A stretch of DNA of 64,000 bases from Mesorhabditis belari (lineage: Eukaryota; Nematoda; Chromadorea; Rhabditida; Rhabditidae). Position 1 is the stretch's first letter. Each line of letters opens with the position of its first letter. Of this stretch, positions 42,445 through 54,083 are shown in pieces. The stretch is taken from assembly GCA_958450365.1 (NCBI GenBank), contig CAUEEP010000760.1:1101962-1165961 (forward strand). Reading direction: 5' to 3'. Under the pieces are notes generated by a model. That model saw only the letters and a program-made list of their open reading frames with translations, was not told the DNA's origin and did no database searches. Made by a program: the position numbers and the translations under genes.

Positions 42445-42610
42445 TCAGAATTGAATTGAATTGACTTGAATTGACTTGAAATGACTTGAAATGACAACAG
42501 AATTGAAAGAAGCTGAACGGAACTAGAAAAGAAAAGGAGAACAGAAAAGAAAGCAGAAAGGAAAACAGAAAGGAAAACAGAAAGGAAAATAGAAAAGAAA
42601 ACCAGAGTCC
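42445..42610. repeat. GAATTGACTT and GAAAGGAAAACA repeats
   Basis: Two short-unit arrays in succession. Confidence 0.7.
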
Positions 42611-43750
42611 AACAATTTATTGGATACCATTTCAACTCAAAACAAATCTTGTAAACACTTTGCAAAAACTCAAAAGTTCTTATCGGTGAATATAAAGAGA
42701 AAGGAATGGAAGAGGGCCACTTCCCTCCTCATAAGAGGGTGTTGAAGGTACCCGTTGAGCTTCTTCCCAGGAAGAAGAACATTCCCAAAAGAGGAAGAGG
42801 AACATTCACTTAGTCCTGCCCTTCTCTACCCTTTCCCTTTCCGTTAATGCCCATCTCCAACATCCTTTAGCTCTTCTCCAACTCTTCTCCAACTCTTCCA
42901 ACTCTTCTCCAACTCTTTTCCAACTCTCTGAGACCAATGAGAGACTTTCGGGGGAAATGAGCACAATGAGGGCACTGAATGTTCACTTCATTCTTCCGAA
43001 CACTTGCTATGTCTTATCAAAGGCCACTATACAGGAAAAAGTCGAGAGAAAATGATTCAACTGTTTCTAGATTTATAACTTTGTTCTAGAACTTTGTTCT
43101 AGAAGATCTCGAAAGATCAACATCCAACTGTTAAAGGAAAACTGACTCAAAGCTAAGTCAATTTCTCAAAGCTAACTCAAATTCGCTGCTCGCTTTGATT
43201 ATTGACCATTTGGAAAGAATTTGCATAAATATCTAACATTAAAAGTGTTTGAAAACAATAAAAGTGACTTGTGCAAGAGAAACTTTTCCAATCTAAATCT
43301 AATTCCAAATTTCCGATCTAAACAATACTGTTATGCATGTTTTGGATTCATTTTTCTGAGGTATTGCTTGAATATCATGCGTCTTTTTTTATTCTCTTTT
43401 TCAAGTTAACCAGAAAGTGGAAGCACAAAGAAATCGAATATTTGAATGAAAAATGAAGGAATATCGATCACATCAAGGAATGAATCAAACAAAAATCAAG
43501 GAATCAATCAATGAATCAATCAATGAATCAAAAATCAATAGCATTTTTTGAAACCAAGTGCCTCTATTACTTCTGAATCTTTCACTTGATAATGAAAAGC
43601 CAGGATTACTTTAAGATTCATTCCCTCTTTTAACTATTCACCAATCAGCACCAATCAGCACCAATCAAGCTAATCAGCAAAATGTTTTGAGCTTTGAACT
43701 ATTTATGTTACTCTATAAACAATGTTCTCCATCCCAGGCAGGCAAGTAGA
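42610..43750. other. no supported gene
   Basis: GC-richer block 42700-42960 with CTTCTCCAACT repeats; GAATCAATCAAT repeats at 43480-43530. Confidence 0.4.
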
Positions 43751-43754
43751 CTTA

Positions 43755-44397
43755 CTTAACGGCCCTTAACTCCATAACGGCCCTTAACTTCTTAGCGGCC
43801 CTTAACGGCCCTTAACTCCTTAACGGCCCTTAACTTATTAGCGGTCCTTAACGATCCTTAACGGCCCATAACTCCTTGACGGTCCATAACTCCTTGACGG
43901 CCCTTAACTTCTTAGCGGCCCTTAACTCCTTAACGGCCCTTAACTTCTTAGCGGTCCTTAACTCCTTAGCGGTCATTAACTCCATAACGGCCCTTCACTT
44001 CTTAGCGGCCCTTAACGATCCTTAACGGCTCTTAACTCCTTGACGGCCCTCAACGATCCTTAACGGCCCATAACTCCTTGACGGTCCATAACTCCTTGAC
44101 GGCCCTTAACTTCTTAGCGGCCCTTAACTCCTTAACGGCCCTTAACTTCTTAGCGGTCCTTAACTCCTTAGCGGCCCTTAACTTCTTAGCGGCCCTTAAC
44201 TCCTTAACGGCCCTTAACTTCTTAGCGGTCCTTAACTCCTTAGCGGCCCTTAACTTCTTAGCGGTCATTAACTCCATAACGGCTCTTAACTCCTTGACGG
44301 CCCTTAACGATCCTTAACGGCTCTTAACTCCTTGACGGCCCTTAACGATCCTTAACGGCCCTTAACTCCTTAACGGCCCTTAACTTCTTAACGGTCA
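43755..44397. repeat. 18-bp minisatellite, CGGCCCTTAACTCCTTAA
   Basis: About 36 units with TTAGCGG, TTGACGG and CGATCCTTAACGG variants arranged in larger repeated blocks. Confidence 0.93.
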
Positions 44398-44407
44398 ACT
44401 AAAACTT

Positions 44408-44476
44408 GCGCAGATGGTTCAATGGTAGCTCTCCTGTAACGTGGGCATCCCGGTTTCGATTCCCTGCCTGCGCATC
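44408..44476 (+). tRNA. tRNA-Gly-like gene or pseudogene with GTA in the anticodon position
   Basis: Acceptor GCGCAGA pairs with CTGCGC at the 3' end (six of seven pairs). Box A TGGTTCAATGGTAG is as in Gly tRNAs, and the anticodon loop reads CTGTAAC where Gly-GCC tRNAs have CTGCCAC. Box B is GGTTTCGATTCC with one extra base. The D-to-anticodon segment is about four bases short and two T-stem pairs are broken, so it is probably inactive. Confidence 0.5.
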
Positions 44477-44534
44477 ATCAAAGAAAATAGCAGTACCATT
44501 GTAAAGAGCTTTATTCAATACACGATAAATCTAG

Positions 44535-44580
44535 CAATAGCGGTTCAATGGTTAGAAATATGGAATGTGCTTATCTCTCG
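44535..44580 (+). pseudogene. partial tRNA-like box A sequence
   Basis: AGCGGTTCAATGGTTAGAA resembles a tRNA 5' half; no box B follows. A minus-strand box B-like scrap (GGCTCGATTCCGG) is at 44828-44845. Confidence 0.3.
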
Positions 44581-44589
44581 GAAAATCTT

Positions 44590-45830
44590 TGCTAGCTGAA
44601 AGAAAAGGAGATCATAGGCATAAAATAAAGAAAACAATAAAGAAAATTCAAATCTAAAAGCCGTGAATGTCGACTGTTTGAAAGTGACAAGACCGCATAA
44701 CAGAAAGGACATTTCTGAACAGCAGTTTTTTAAAATGCAAATTTTTTAAAAACTTAGTACTTTGCTGGCATCTTTAGATTTAATGCAAAAGAAAAATTTT
44801 CGTAAAAAACGAAACACCTTGATTGTGACCGGAATCGAGCCCTCGTTGTGTGGGTACCGTGTCAAGAATCGTTAAGGAATCGTTAAGGAAAGAAAAACAA
44901 CTTTAAGCAACTGTAAAGCACCGTGAAGGAACTGTTAAGCAAATATAAAGGCAAGGAAAAATCAGATCAGATTCAAACCGGATAACTCTGATGGACCAGG
45001 CACTTGTTGTGGCCTAGTTTACAGTAGATTCTATCCAGAACTTGGCTTCTCAGCCTTGCCTGGCTATGGACTTGCCTGGCTATGGACTTGCTTGGCTATG
45101 GACTTGCTTGGCTATGGCCTTGCTTGGCTATGGACTTGCCTGGCTATGGACTTGCCTGGCTGCAACCTTGCCTTGCCAAATGTTCTAGAACAACCTTATT
45201 TATGCTTATGAAACTCTAAAACACTTCAACTGTGACTTCCATGACTTTTAACCTGCTTGACTTGACTTTCATGACTTTCAACTTGCTTGAATTGACTTTC
45301 ATGACTTTCAACTGCTCGCCTTGACTTTCAACTTGCTTGAATTGACTTTCAACTTGACTTTCATGACTTTCAACTTGCAAGATCTTTCTCATTTCTCATC
45401 TTAACCTTTTACTTACAAAAGATCTCTTCTCAACAGTGTTTAAAATCTCTCTGCAACATTTTTTTATGCCTTTGATCCTTAAACAAAGAAACCAATACAG
45501 AAAGAGCAAATATTTACTCATAAATTTACTGTCATCGCGTAAATTTCCTTTACTTTTCTCAGTCTTGAGTCGAATTTACTTATGGATCTCGATGTAAGAT
45601 GAAAAAATAGAAAACTGAAAGTGGGAACTGGTGGGGAAAGGGAATAAGTGGACACAAGTGATCGGCGGGGGAAAGGGGGAGGAGAACAAGCAGAGAAATG
45701 AAGACACGCGACCTCGATTCAACTCCAGCGCTCCTCTACTCTTCTCCTATGCCAGCCGTTTTTCTTATTCTAACTATCTACTTGTCTAGTATAGGAATAT
45801 CTAAATTTTGCAACTTTTCTATCTTATTTT
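44590..45830. other. no gene; short-unit repeats
   Basis: TGGCTATGGACTTGCT repeats at 45055-45170; CTTGACTTTCATGACTTTCA repeats at 45225-45380; a GGGGGAAAGGGGGAGG stretch near 45665. The sequence acacgcgacctcgattca at 45700 recurs at 46665. Confidence 0.5.
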
Positions 45831-45837
45831 CACAAGT

Positions 45838-45995
45838 CTTACAGCCTTAAAAGCCTTAAAACCTTAAAACCTTAAGCCATAAAAGCCTTAAAGCCTTAAA
45901 ACCTTAAAACCTTAAAGCCTTAAAGCCTTAGCCTTAAAGCCTTAAAGCCTTCAGCCTTAAAGCCTTAAAACCTTAAAGCCTTAAAGCCTTAAAGC
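45838..45995. repeat. AAAGCCTTAAAACCTT array
   Basis: 8-bp AAGCCTTA units leading directly into a telomere-like stretch; continues after it at 46215-46310. Confidence 0.85.
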
Positions 45996-45999
45996 CTTA

Positions 46000-46125
46000 A
46001 AACCTAAGCCTAAGCAAAAGCCTAAGCATAAACCTAAGCATAAGCCTAAGACTAAGCCTAAGCCTAAGCCTAAGCCTAAGCCCAAGCCTGAGCCTAAGCC
46101 CAAGCCTAAGCCTAACTCCGAGAAC
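46000..46125. repeat. second interstitial telomere-like stretch (GCCTAA)n
   Basis: About 20 hexamers: GCCTAA with GCATAA, GACTAA, GCCCAA and GCCTGA variants, similar in variant set to the array at 3686-4320. Confidence 0.8.
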
Positions 46126-46863
46126 TGGCTGAGATCCAGAAAATGGGGGTTTAGCTCAGACCCAAATAGACTTAGTGCTAGGCGCTAGCCGCTAGCCTAC
46201 GCACTAAGTCCAAGTCTGAGCTAAGCCTTAAAGCCTTAAAACCTTAAAGCCTAAGCCTTAAAGCCTTAAAACCTTAAAGCCCTGAAGGCCTTAAGCCATA
46301 AAAGTCAAAGCCTTGTTAGTTTAGTGATTTTTAAGCTTATTCGATTATTCTTTACAATAGCTTTCACTCAATTAAGGCAACTTCTTGTTTGGTGGTGTAG
46401 TTTTAAGATAAAAAAAGAGGGAACACAACCCTTTCTAGCGCATTAGATCTATAAAATTCTATCTTTGAATTCTAAAACTTTGAATCGATTCACTGAAAAT
46501 AGTGCAAAATTGGTTTTAAATTCAAATTGTAAACTTCGCATAGCTTGCAATTGTAAACTTTGCACTTTGCCTTTTGCATAGCTTTCATTTTCATTAAACT
46601 AGACGTTGATTCATCAAAAAAGATCAAATGAGACATTGATTGTGGGGAAAAAGTGAAAGAAAGACACGCGACCTTGATTCACTTTTCTTCTCACTTTCCC
46701 TGCCTTCTCTTATTTTCATAATTTCCTTAAATCCTCAAATTCTCAAATTCTCAGCTTCTCAAATCCTCAACTTCTCAAATCTGTCAATTTCCATCTTTTT
46801 CCATCCTAGCTTTCACTAGAAATCACTAGAAATCACTAGAAAACCTCTTTTTTTGCTAGAATC

Positions 46864-47271
46864 GGGGGTGGGACAAATGCGGCCTTTTTTTGCGCACCTG
46901 GACATTTGCGCACCTTTTTTTTGCTGGAAAAGGCCTTAGGAAAGGTCGTAGAGCTTCGAAAATATTTCCACATAAAGGAATCATATGCGTAGATTCCGAA
47001 ATTCGACAAATCAGACCTCGCTGACAAGTCAAATTTGGGCTAAATGGCAAAAATTTACGCAACTTAACGCTTTTCCGCAGTTTTTGCCTTTTAGCCCAAA
47101 TTTGACATGTCAGCGAGGTCTGATTTGTCGAAATTCGGAATCTACGCATATAATTCCCTTATGTGGAAATATTTTCGAAGCTCTACGGCCTTGCCTAAGG
47201 CCTTTTCCAGCAAAAAAAAAGGTGCGCAAATGTCCAGGTGCGCAAAAAAAGGTCGCATTTGTCCCACCCCC
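46864..47271. mobile_element. 408-bp palindromic MITE, GGGGGTGGGACAAATGCG ends, 8-bp duplication
   Basis: Ends gggggtgggacaaatgcg and its inverse; 8-bp flanking duplication CTAGAATC at 46856-46863 and 47272-47279 (one C shared with the end). Arms contain ggtgcgcaaatgtccaggtg and tttcgaagctctacg. The 8-bp duplication and absence of coding suggest a hAT-superfamily MITE. Relatives at 32.8, 58.8 and 61.3 kb. Confidence 0.8.
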
Positions 47272-47279
47272 CTAGAATC

Positions 47280-47640
47280 TGCTAGAATTGCTAGAATTAC
47301 TTCTAGAAATAAGCTTACGCTTGTCGAAAAATTTACTTTCATATTTTCTACTTCAAAAATCAATCGAAAGATCTAAACTCTAAAACAATCTACCTCTAAA
47401 TAGATAAACTTTTATCTAAACCAATCTAATTCTTGAGCAGATCGATTTTTTTTTCTGCCCTTTTACTCTACGAGAATTGTTTTGAAACTCACAAAAAAAA
47501 ACCCCATCTGATAGCTTTATAAATCCATGTTTGCCCCATTGTGCTCCTCGATGCCCTCCGCCTTCACTCTTCCTTTGCCCCTTCCCCACCCCTCCCTTTT
47601 TCCATCTAGTGTGTGTATTGTCAAGCGTGAATCAACACCC
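47280..47640. other. no supported gene
   Basis: GC-richer block 47525-47640 with no splice-linked frame. Confidence 0.4.
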
Positions 47641-47812
47641 TATTCTTTTTCTTCTCTTCTTCTTTCTTCTCTTCTTCCCTTCTTCTTTCTTCTCTTCTTC
47701 TCTTCTTCTTTCTTCTCTTCTTCCCTTCTTCTTTCTTCTCTTCTTCTCTTCTTCTTTCTTCTTTCCTCTCTTCTTCTTTCTTCTCTTCTTCTCTTCTTTC
47801 TATCCTTTCTCC
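47640..47812. repeat. CTTCTTCTTTCTTCTCTTCT pyrimidine array
   Basis: About 170 bp of pure C/T on this strand; could form triplex (H-DNA). The opposite strand gives a false Glu/Arg/Lys frame. Confidence 0.9.
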
Positions 47813-48414
47813 CATTTTTTTTGATCCGTTTTCCCCGAGAGCCCAGGTATTATACTTGTCATGAAACCGAGAATTCTTTGTTATTATTTGAAAACATTTT
47901 CCGAATCCCTGCTTACTGTACTAATTTTGAAAAGGGTTTTCTCTGAAAAAGTTTCAGTTTTCTTTTCTTTTCTTGTCTTTTTGGAGTTTCAAAAGAAAAA
48001 GGAATGCTGAACTGATCATATTTTGACTCTTTTGGCAACTGCTAAAACACTGCTTTAAAAAGATTGTCTCATAGCTGGCCATTAGCTTAGTTTAACTGTC
48101 AAATAGATAAAATCATCTTAAATAACTTTTATCTGCAATTTATAGAGTTGCGCCTGCACTGGCGTGCTCCACGAGCTGCACTGGCGTGCTCCAATGCTAC
48201 CATTACTACCATTTTTGGGGAGAATCACTCAGAGGCCCTAAAAGACCATCATTTGATGAGCCAACATAACAGCCAGCCCAACTTCAGACGGCCCAACGCC
48301 CAAAAACTATCCAAGGTGTCCGCAGCTTAAGATAGTTAAAGACTTAAAAAATAGCTTTAAAAAGTCAAAAGTTAATAACAAATTCTTTATTCGAATCATA
48401 ACAACAAATAGCTT

Positions 48415-48665
48415 GTAAAAAATGCTCGAAATTTCCACCATCCACTTCGATACACCTCTTTAAACGCTTTGGGAAGTTCCTCACAATGGTGGCGCGCTTT
48501 TGAACAGTTATTTCAATGCCAGGCTCGTTTCCAGGCTCGTTCCCAGGCTTGTTCCCAGGCTTGTTCCCAGGCTTGGTTTAGAGCAGCTTTTAAAGCATCC
48601 ATTGTATATACGTCTTTATCGAGATCTTGTCTTTCAAAAAAGCCTAAACGGAGTAAATGAGGGGA
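48415..48665 (-). pseudogene. Tc1/mariner-superfamily (IS630-like) transposase C-terminal fragment
   Basis: Minus strand reads DLDKDVYTMDALKAALN, then a TGxCCTGG-type tandem insertion, then KRATIVRNFPKRLKRCIEVD and GGNFEH. The (L/F)xxRLxxCIxxxGGxFEH ending is typical of IS630/Tc1-mariner transposases. A minisatellite (CCAGGCTTGTTC, 48520-48570) has expanded inside it. Confidence 0.65.
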
Positions 48666-48694
48666 TTAGGTTTGTTTAACTTTGGTTAACTTTG

Positions 48695-48870
48695 GTTTTG
48701 GTTTGGTTAGCCTTAATCAGGCTAACCAAGCCTGAGCCTGAGCCTTAATCAGGCTAACCAAAAAGGCTAACCTAAGCCTTAATCAGGCTAACCAAAAAGG
48801 CTGACCTAAGCCTTAATCAGGCTAACCAAAAAAGCTGACCTAAGCCTTAATCAGGCTAACCAAACTATTG
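48695..48870. repeat. about 38-bp repeat, GCCTTAATCAGGCTAACC
   Basis: Five units; each contains GGCTAACC and its near-inverse, so units can pair with each other. Confidence 0.8.
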
Positions 48871-49129
48871 AGATCTACAGAATTGAGCCTGTTGCTTTTT
48901 TTGAGTTTGGTTAGCCTGATTGTTTCAGGGTAAACTTTAGGGTAAACTTTGTTTAGGCTAAACTCGAATGGAGTTATTGCTATTAAAATGCTATTGCTAT
49001 TGAAATTGCTACGGAAATTGGTATTGAAATTGCTAATCAAACGATTGCTATTGAAATATGAATTGCCATTGAATTGAAAGAGATTGAAAGACGACCTTTG
49101 TGTACAAACACTCAAGCAAAGTTGTCTAT

Positions 49130-49292
49130 AGCTTATATTTATCCTATTACTTATGCCGCTTAGCCGATATTTTTGGTCTAAACGGTCTCCTTCAACAGAT
49201 GTAACCCGAAAAGTCATTATTTGGTGATCTCTTTGTGCCTTTCTCTGTTTATTTTCTTCAAGACTGAATTCCCCGTCGATTTGCCTAGGCAT
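49130..49292 (-). CDS. candidate exon, unrecognised
   Basis: ATG at 49292 opens MPRQIDGEFSLEENKQRK and then HQIMTFRVTSVEGDRLDQKY. The composition is protein-like for about 50 codons and then turns low-complexity (Asn/Ser-rich), suggesting an intron or the end of coding near 49130. No homology recognised. Confidence 0.25.
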
Positions 49293-49493
49293 TTTGTGTG
49301 TTCTGTGCCGTGTTTGCTCTTTCCAAAGAGTTTCTGCCAGCCGAGAAAAATCAGAGTAAACTTTGAGTCAAAAAAGATCGAGAAGAAAGGTATCAGTCTC
49401 GAAAATAGAGACAAAAGAGTTTTTTTTTCTAGAAGACTTCTAGAAGACACTAAGACTTTTTTTTCTATTCAATGATTTGGTTTTGAAAGAGTT

Positions 49494-49613
49494 ACCGTAT
49501 TTTCTGTAATAGTAGTGCAGTCTATAATAGTAGTGCAGTCTGTAATAGTAGTGCAGGCAGGAGGGGGCTTGAAAAAATAGTAGTGCGCACTACTATTACA
49601 GAAAATACGGTAA
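49494..49613. mobile_element. small MITE with TACCGTATTTTCTGTAATAG ends
   Basis: Inverted ends accgtattttctgtaatagt; left arm contains three tandem copies of CTGTAATAGTAGTGCAG. Its end resembles the 'taatagtacccc' family. Confidence 0.75.
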
Positions 49614-49719
49614 TCAAGTTCTTGAGTTGTACCAGAAGATTTCTTTTTTATTTTGAAGTCTTTAACATGTACAAAGTGTGGCGAAAGTTTTCTTTGAAAG
49701 GCCGAAAGGAAAGCTTCGG

Positions 49720-50112
49720 CTTTAAAGCATTGCTTATTAAAGCATTGCTTATTAAAGCATTGCTTATTAAAGCATTGCTTATTAAAGCATTGCTTCTTAA
49801 AGCATTGCTTCTTAAAGCATTGCTTCTTAAAGCATTGCTTCTTAAAGCTTTGCTTCTTCAGGCATTGCTTCTTCAGGCATTGCTTCTTCAGGCATTGCTT
49901 CTTCAGGCATTGCTTCTTCAGGCATTGCTTCTTCAGGCATTGCTTCTTAAAGCATTGCTTCTTCAGGCATTGCTTCTTCAGGCATTGCTTCTTCAGGCAT
50001 TGCTTCTTCAGGCATTGCTTCTTCAGGCATTGCTTCTTCAGGCATTGCTTCTTCAGGCATTGCTTCTTCAGGCATTGCTTCTTCAGGCATTGCTTCTTCA
50101 GGCATTGCTTTA
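49720..50112. repeat. 15-bp minisatellite, GCATTGCTTCTTCAG
   Basis: About 26 units with AAA and CAG variants. Open on both strands; minus gives KKQCL pentapeptide repeats in a 234-codon frame, plus gives ALLLQ repeats. No evidence of translation. Confidence 0.93.
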
Positions 50113-50660
50113 TGAAGAGACGACAATACGTTACTAATGACGGCCGTAATGACGATTCTTTTTCTGGTATCAACTCAAGTTTTCAACAACTTTTGTTATT
50201 CATTTTGCAGAAAGTTCTCGGCAACTTTGTACTAGTTTTCAAGAAGAGATTCAAGCCTATCGAATGTGCTATAATAGTTTCGTTTATCTTTAAATCTGTC
50301 AATTGAATTGTCAATTGAACTATCTGTCACTAAATTATCGATAAAACAGTTGACGACTACGCGATTGTACGCCCAGAATATCATTTTCTTGTATTTCACG
50401 TGTAGCTGACTAAGTTGACTTGTTGAGAGTTGACGAATTTCTTCCGATCTTTCTCTTTCTCAGCATAAAGCTTCTAAACTAAATGTCTTTCTAAACTAAA
50501 TGTGTTGTTTTACTGTTATTTGACTGTTTTTTGACTGTTTTTTGACTCTCTGTTTTTATCTTTAATTTTATCTCATCCAGAGCTTTCCAGGTAATGATCG
50601 ACACGGCCGTTCGGCCGGTCCGATGGTCTGCGTTTGGGAATAACAGGTGAAGAAGATAAA
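50112..50660. other. no supported gene
   Basis: Short CTAAACTAAATGT and TTTGACTGTT duplications; a GC-rich stretch with GTTCGGCCGGTCC near 50610. Confidence 0.4.
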
Positions 50661-50669
50661 TAACGTATT

Positions 50670-51215
50670 GATTCTAATAGAAGCCTCTAATAGAAGTCTC
50701 TAATAGGAGCCTCTAAAAGAAGTTTCCAATAGAAGCCTCTAATAGAAGCCTCCAATAGAGGCCTCCAATAGAAGCCTCCAATAGAAGCCTCCAATAGAGG
50801 CCTCTAATAGAAGCCTCCAATAGAAGCCTCTAACAGAAGCCTCCAATAGAAGCCTCTCATAAAAGCCTCCAATAGAAGCCTCTAATAGAAGTCTCCAATA
50901 GAAGCCTCTAACAGAAGCCTCTAACAGAAGCCTCCAATAGAAGCCTCCAATAGAAGCCTCTAATAGAAGCCTCCAATAGAAGCCTCTAACAGAAGCCTCC
51001 AATAGAAGCCTCTCATAAAAGCCTCCAATAGGAGCCTCCAATAGAAGCGTCTAACAGAAGCCTCCAATAGAAGCCTCTAACAGAAGCCTCTAAAAGAAGC
51101 CTCTAATAGAAGCCTCTAATAGAAGCCTCCAATAGAAGCCTCTCATAAAAGCCTCCAATAGGAGCCTCCAATAGAAGCCTCTAACAGAAGCCTCCAATAG
51201 AAGCCTCTAATCCAC
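50670..51215. repeat. 13-bp minisatellite, AATAGAAGCCTCC
   Basis: About 41 units with CTAACAG, CTCATAA and TAGGAG variants repeated in higher-order blocks of about 105-150 bp. Confidence 0.93.
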
Positions 51216-51689
51216 GCAATAAATTCATATTCAGCGATATTCAGCTTACTAGATCGAATACCTTGAGTTTTGAGCATTTAAGAATTCGAATAAATAAGGT
51301 AGATTGATGCTCAAAAAGTTAAATCTACGATTTATCTTTATACTTTGACTTAAAAACTGCAAAAATATGGATCTGGTACAGGCAATGATCTGGTTTTCCT
51401 CACAGCAATGGCTCCACATTTCAAGAAACCCATTTTTCTCACTTTTTTTCAAAGAATCAAAATGGATTTCTATTTTTAGAGCACTAAGTGCACCTTTTTA
51501 GAGTTTCTTTTCGTTGATTCGCTCAATAAAATCACCTTAAATTAGTCTTTTTTTGCAAAAATCACTTCTTTTTCTTTAAATTGATCAGTTTCAAGGTGAA
51601 ATCTTTGCTGCGGAAAATCCAAATTTGATTATTCCACTCGAAATTGTCGACAAGGTTGTTGCGGGGAAAATGAGCTTAAAATTGATTAG

Positions 51690-52460
51690 AAATCCTGAAA
51701 ATTGTTCAAAATTGATTAGAAGTGCTCAAAATTGCTCAAAATAGCTGAAAATTGATTCGAAAGGCTCCAATTTGATTAGAAATACTATAGAACTGCTCAA
51801 AATTGCTGAAAATTGATTAGAAATGTTCAAAATTATCCAAAATTGATTAGAAATGTTCAGAGCTGTTCAAACTTGATTAGAAATGCCCAAAATTGTTCAA
51901 AATAGCTAAAAATTGACTAGAAATGCTGAAAATGGATTAGAAATGCTCAAAATGGTTCAAAATTGATTAGAAATGTTAAAAATAGCTACAAATTGATTAG
52001 AAATGCTCAGAACTGCTCAGAACTGCTCAGAATTGATTAGAAATGCTCAGAACTGCTCAAAACTGCTCAAAACGGCTCAAAATTGTTCAAAACTGCTCAA
52101 AACTGCCCAAAATTGATTAGAAATGCTCAAAATTGTTCAAAATAGCTAAAAATTGATTAGAAATGCTCAGAACTGCTCAGAATTGATTAGAAATGCTGAA
52201 AATAGCTGAAAATTGATTAGAAATGCTCAAAAACTGCTCAGAAGTGCTCAGAATTGATTAGAAATGCTGAAAATAGCTGAAAATAGATTAGAAATGCTCA
52301 AAAACTGCTCAGAAGTGCTCAAAATTGATTAGAAATGCTCAGAACTGCTCAGAATTGATTAGAAATGCTGAAAATAGCTGAAAATTGATTAGAAATGCTC
52401 AAAAACTGCTCAGAAGTGCTCAAAATTGATTAGAAATGCTCAAAATTGATTAGAAATTAT
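51690..52460. repeat. irregular TTGATTAGAAATGCTCAAAA array
   Basis: About 20 long units of 35-60 bp built from TTGATTAGAAATGCTC, AGAACTGCTC and AAAATAGCTG modules. Confidence 0.88.
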
Positions 52461-52634
52461 AGCAATTCCAGACTTCTCTACAACTAATACAATGCTAATC
52501 ATTTAGCGCTTCTCCAACGACAATCGAAGTTGTTTCGGCTGACCGATTGCCGTTGAGCTTCAGCAAACCGTCTGGAGAGTGAGTTTCTATTAAAAATTAG
52601 TACAAAATTTGCCCTTTTTCATTCTCAAACTTTA

Positions 52635-52740
52635 TCTATTTTATCATTTTTATCATTTTTATCATTTTTTAACATTTTTTAACATTTTTTAACATTTTTT
52701 ATCATTTTTTAATATTTTTTATCATTTTTTAACCTTTTCA
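52635..52740. repeat. TTTTTATCATTTTTAACA repeat
   Basis: Ten to eleven units of about 10 bp. Confidence 0.75.
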
Positions 52741-53056
52741 CACTTTCATGAGCGAATTTTTGACCGGTTTTTGAAGCGAATCCCTTGACCGATCCTCGAG
52801 AATAAGAATCACAAGAAACTCCTCCTTTATTCAAAGCACAAAAACTTTTCCTCCTCAAGATCCACTTACTCAATCTCACTTTTCGACTTTTCTCACTTTT
52901 TCACTTTTTCACTTTTTTATAAGCTAAAATTTCATTTTTCTTACTGATGATTTAGGGATTTTTGTTTAGACTGTGGAAATTCGCGGCTCTCAAGGCTTTT
53001 TAATGAAAATTCTAGCTAAATTCTATTGATTTAAAGAGATATTTTAAAGATAAATA

Positions 53057-53592
53057 ATAGGTTGATGCATAAGTCTTTTCGTTTTTTTCGTACTTCTGTT
53101 AAAAAGTAACAAATTCACCAATTAATCTATAGTTTGCTCCATAAAAAAAGTGTTTTTTTGTTCAATTTGCATCTTTTTAAATCAATTTCGGTTCACTTTC
53201 AAGCAAATTCGAGAGTGAAAAACGCCTTTTTCGTAAAAATCTATAAAAAACTCCACGGAAAAATTGGCTGAATGAGTTTCTCTGAAATTTTGGCGAAATA
53301 TCAAACTTTTTTTCTCTATCTTTTATCTATTGACACGAAGATAGGTTTTCTTTAGCTAAGGTGTCTAAACCGCATCATCGAGTTTGACGCATCATGAGTT
53401 AGCCCTTTTTGACTACCCGACTTCATACTCTCAAGAAAATCCAGGCATAAAATATTTTTAAACCCGTTTTAATGTTATTTTGCAGAAAAATAATTGGTTT
53501 TTCTAATGAAATCAACCGTAGTTTAATTGGTGCATTTGTTGGCTTGAAACGGCAGACGAAAAGGAACGGAAAGACTTATGCATCAACCTAAT
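53057..53592. mobile_element. mariner-derived MITE with AGGTTGATGCATAAGTCTTT ends
   Basis: Left aggttgatgcataagtcttt, right aaagacttatgcatcaacct, flanked by TA. About 536 bp, no coding left. Interior shared with 34537-35122. Confidence 0.8.
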
Positions 53593-53599
53593 AGCTATT

Positions 53600-53825
53600 T
53601 TAAAGCTGAATCCCTATTTTAAAGCTCAAAGAAGCTATTCCAAAGCCGTATACCTATTTTAAAGCTCAAAAAAGCTATTCTAGGGCTGAATACCTATTTT
53701 AAAGCTCAAAGAAGCTATTCCAAAGCTAAATACCGATTTTAAAGCTCAAAAAAGCTCAAAGAAGCTATTCCAAAGCTATTCCAAAGCTAAATACCTATTT
53801 TAAAGCTCAAAAAAGCTATTTTCAA
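53600..53825. repeat. ATTTTAAAGCTCAAAGAAGC repeat
   Basis: About seven units of 30-40 bp with CTATTCCAAAGC. Confidence 0.8.
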
Positions 53826-53927
53826 AGTTTATCAATTCTAAAAACTAATATAACTGTTAGTAAAGAGATTCGATAAAATTGCATAGTGAATTTGTGATGT
53901 TTTGACGTTTCCAACAGTGATAATTTC

Positions 53928-54083
53928 ATCGTTTTGACGGCTTTTCACAAAATATTCCTTCGGTTTTGTTGCTAATTCATTTTAGAGTAATGGAAATTCT
54001 ACTTAAGTCGAATTTCCATTACTCAAAAATGAATTAACAACAAAAACGAAGGCATATTTTGTGAAAAGCCGTCAAAACGATGA
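53928..54083. mobile_element. palindrome with about 70-bp arms
   Basis: Arms around cgttttgacggcttttcaca and gagtaatggaaatt, nearly perfect, loop about 12 nt. Compact enough to be a foldback MITE. Confidence 0.8.
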
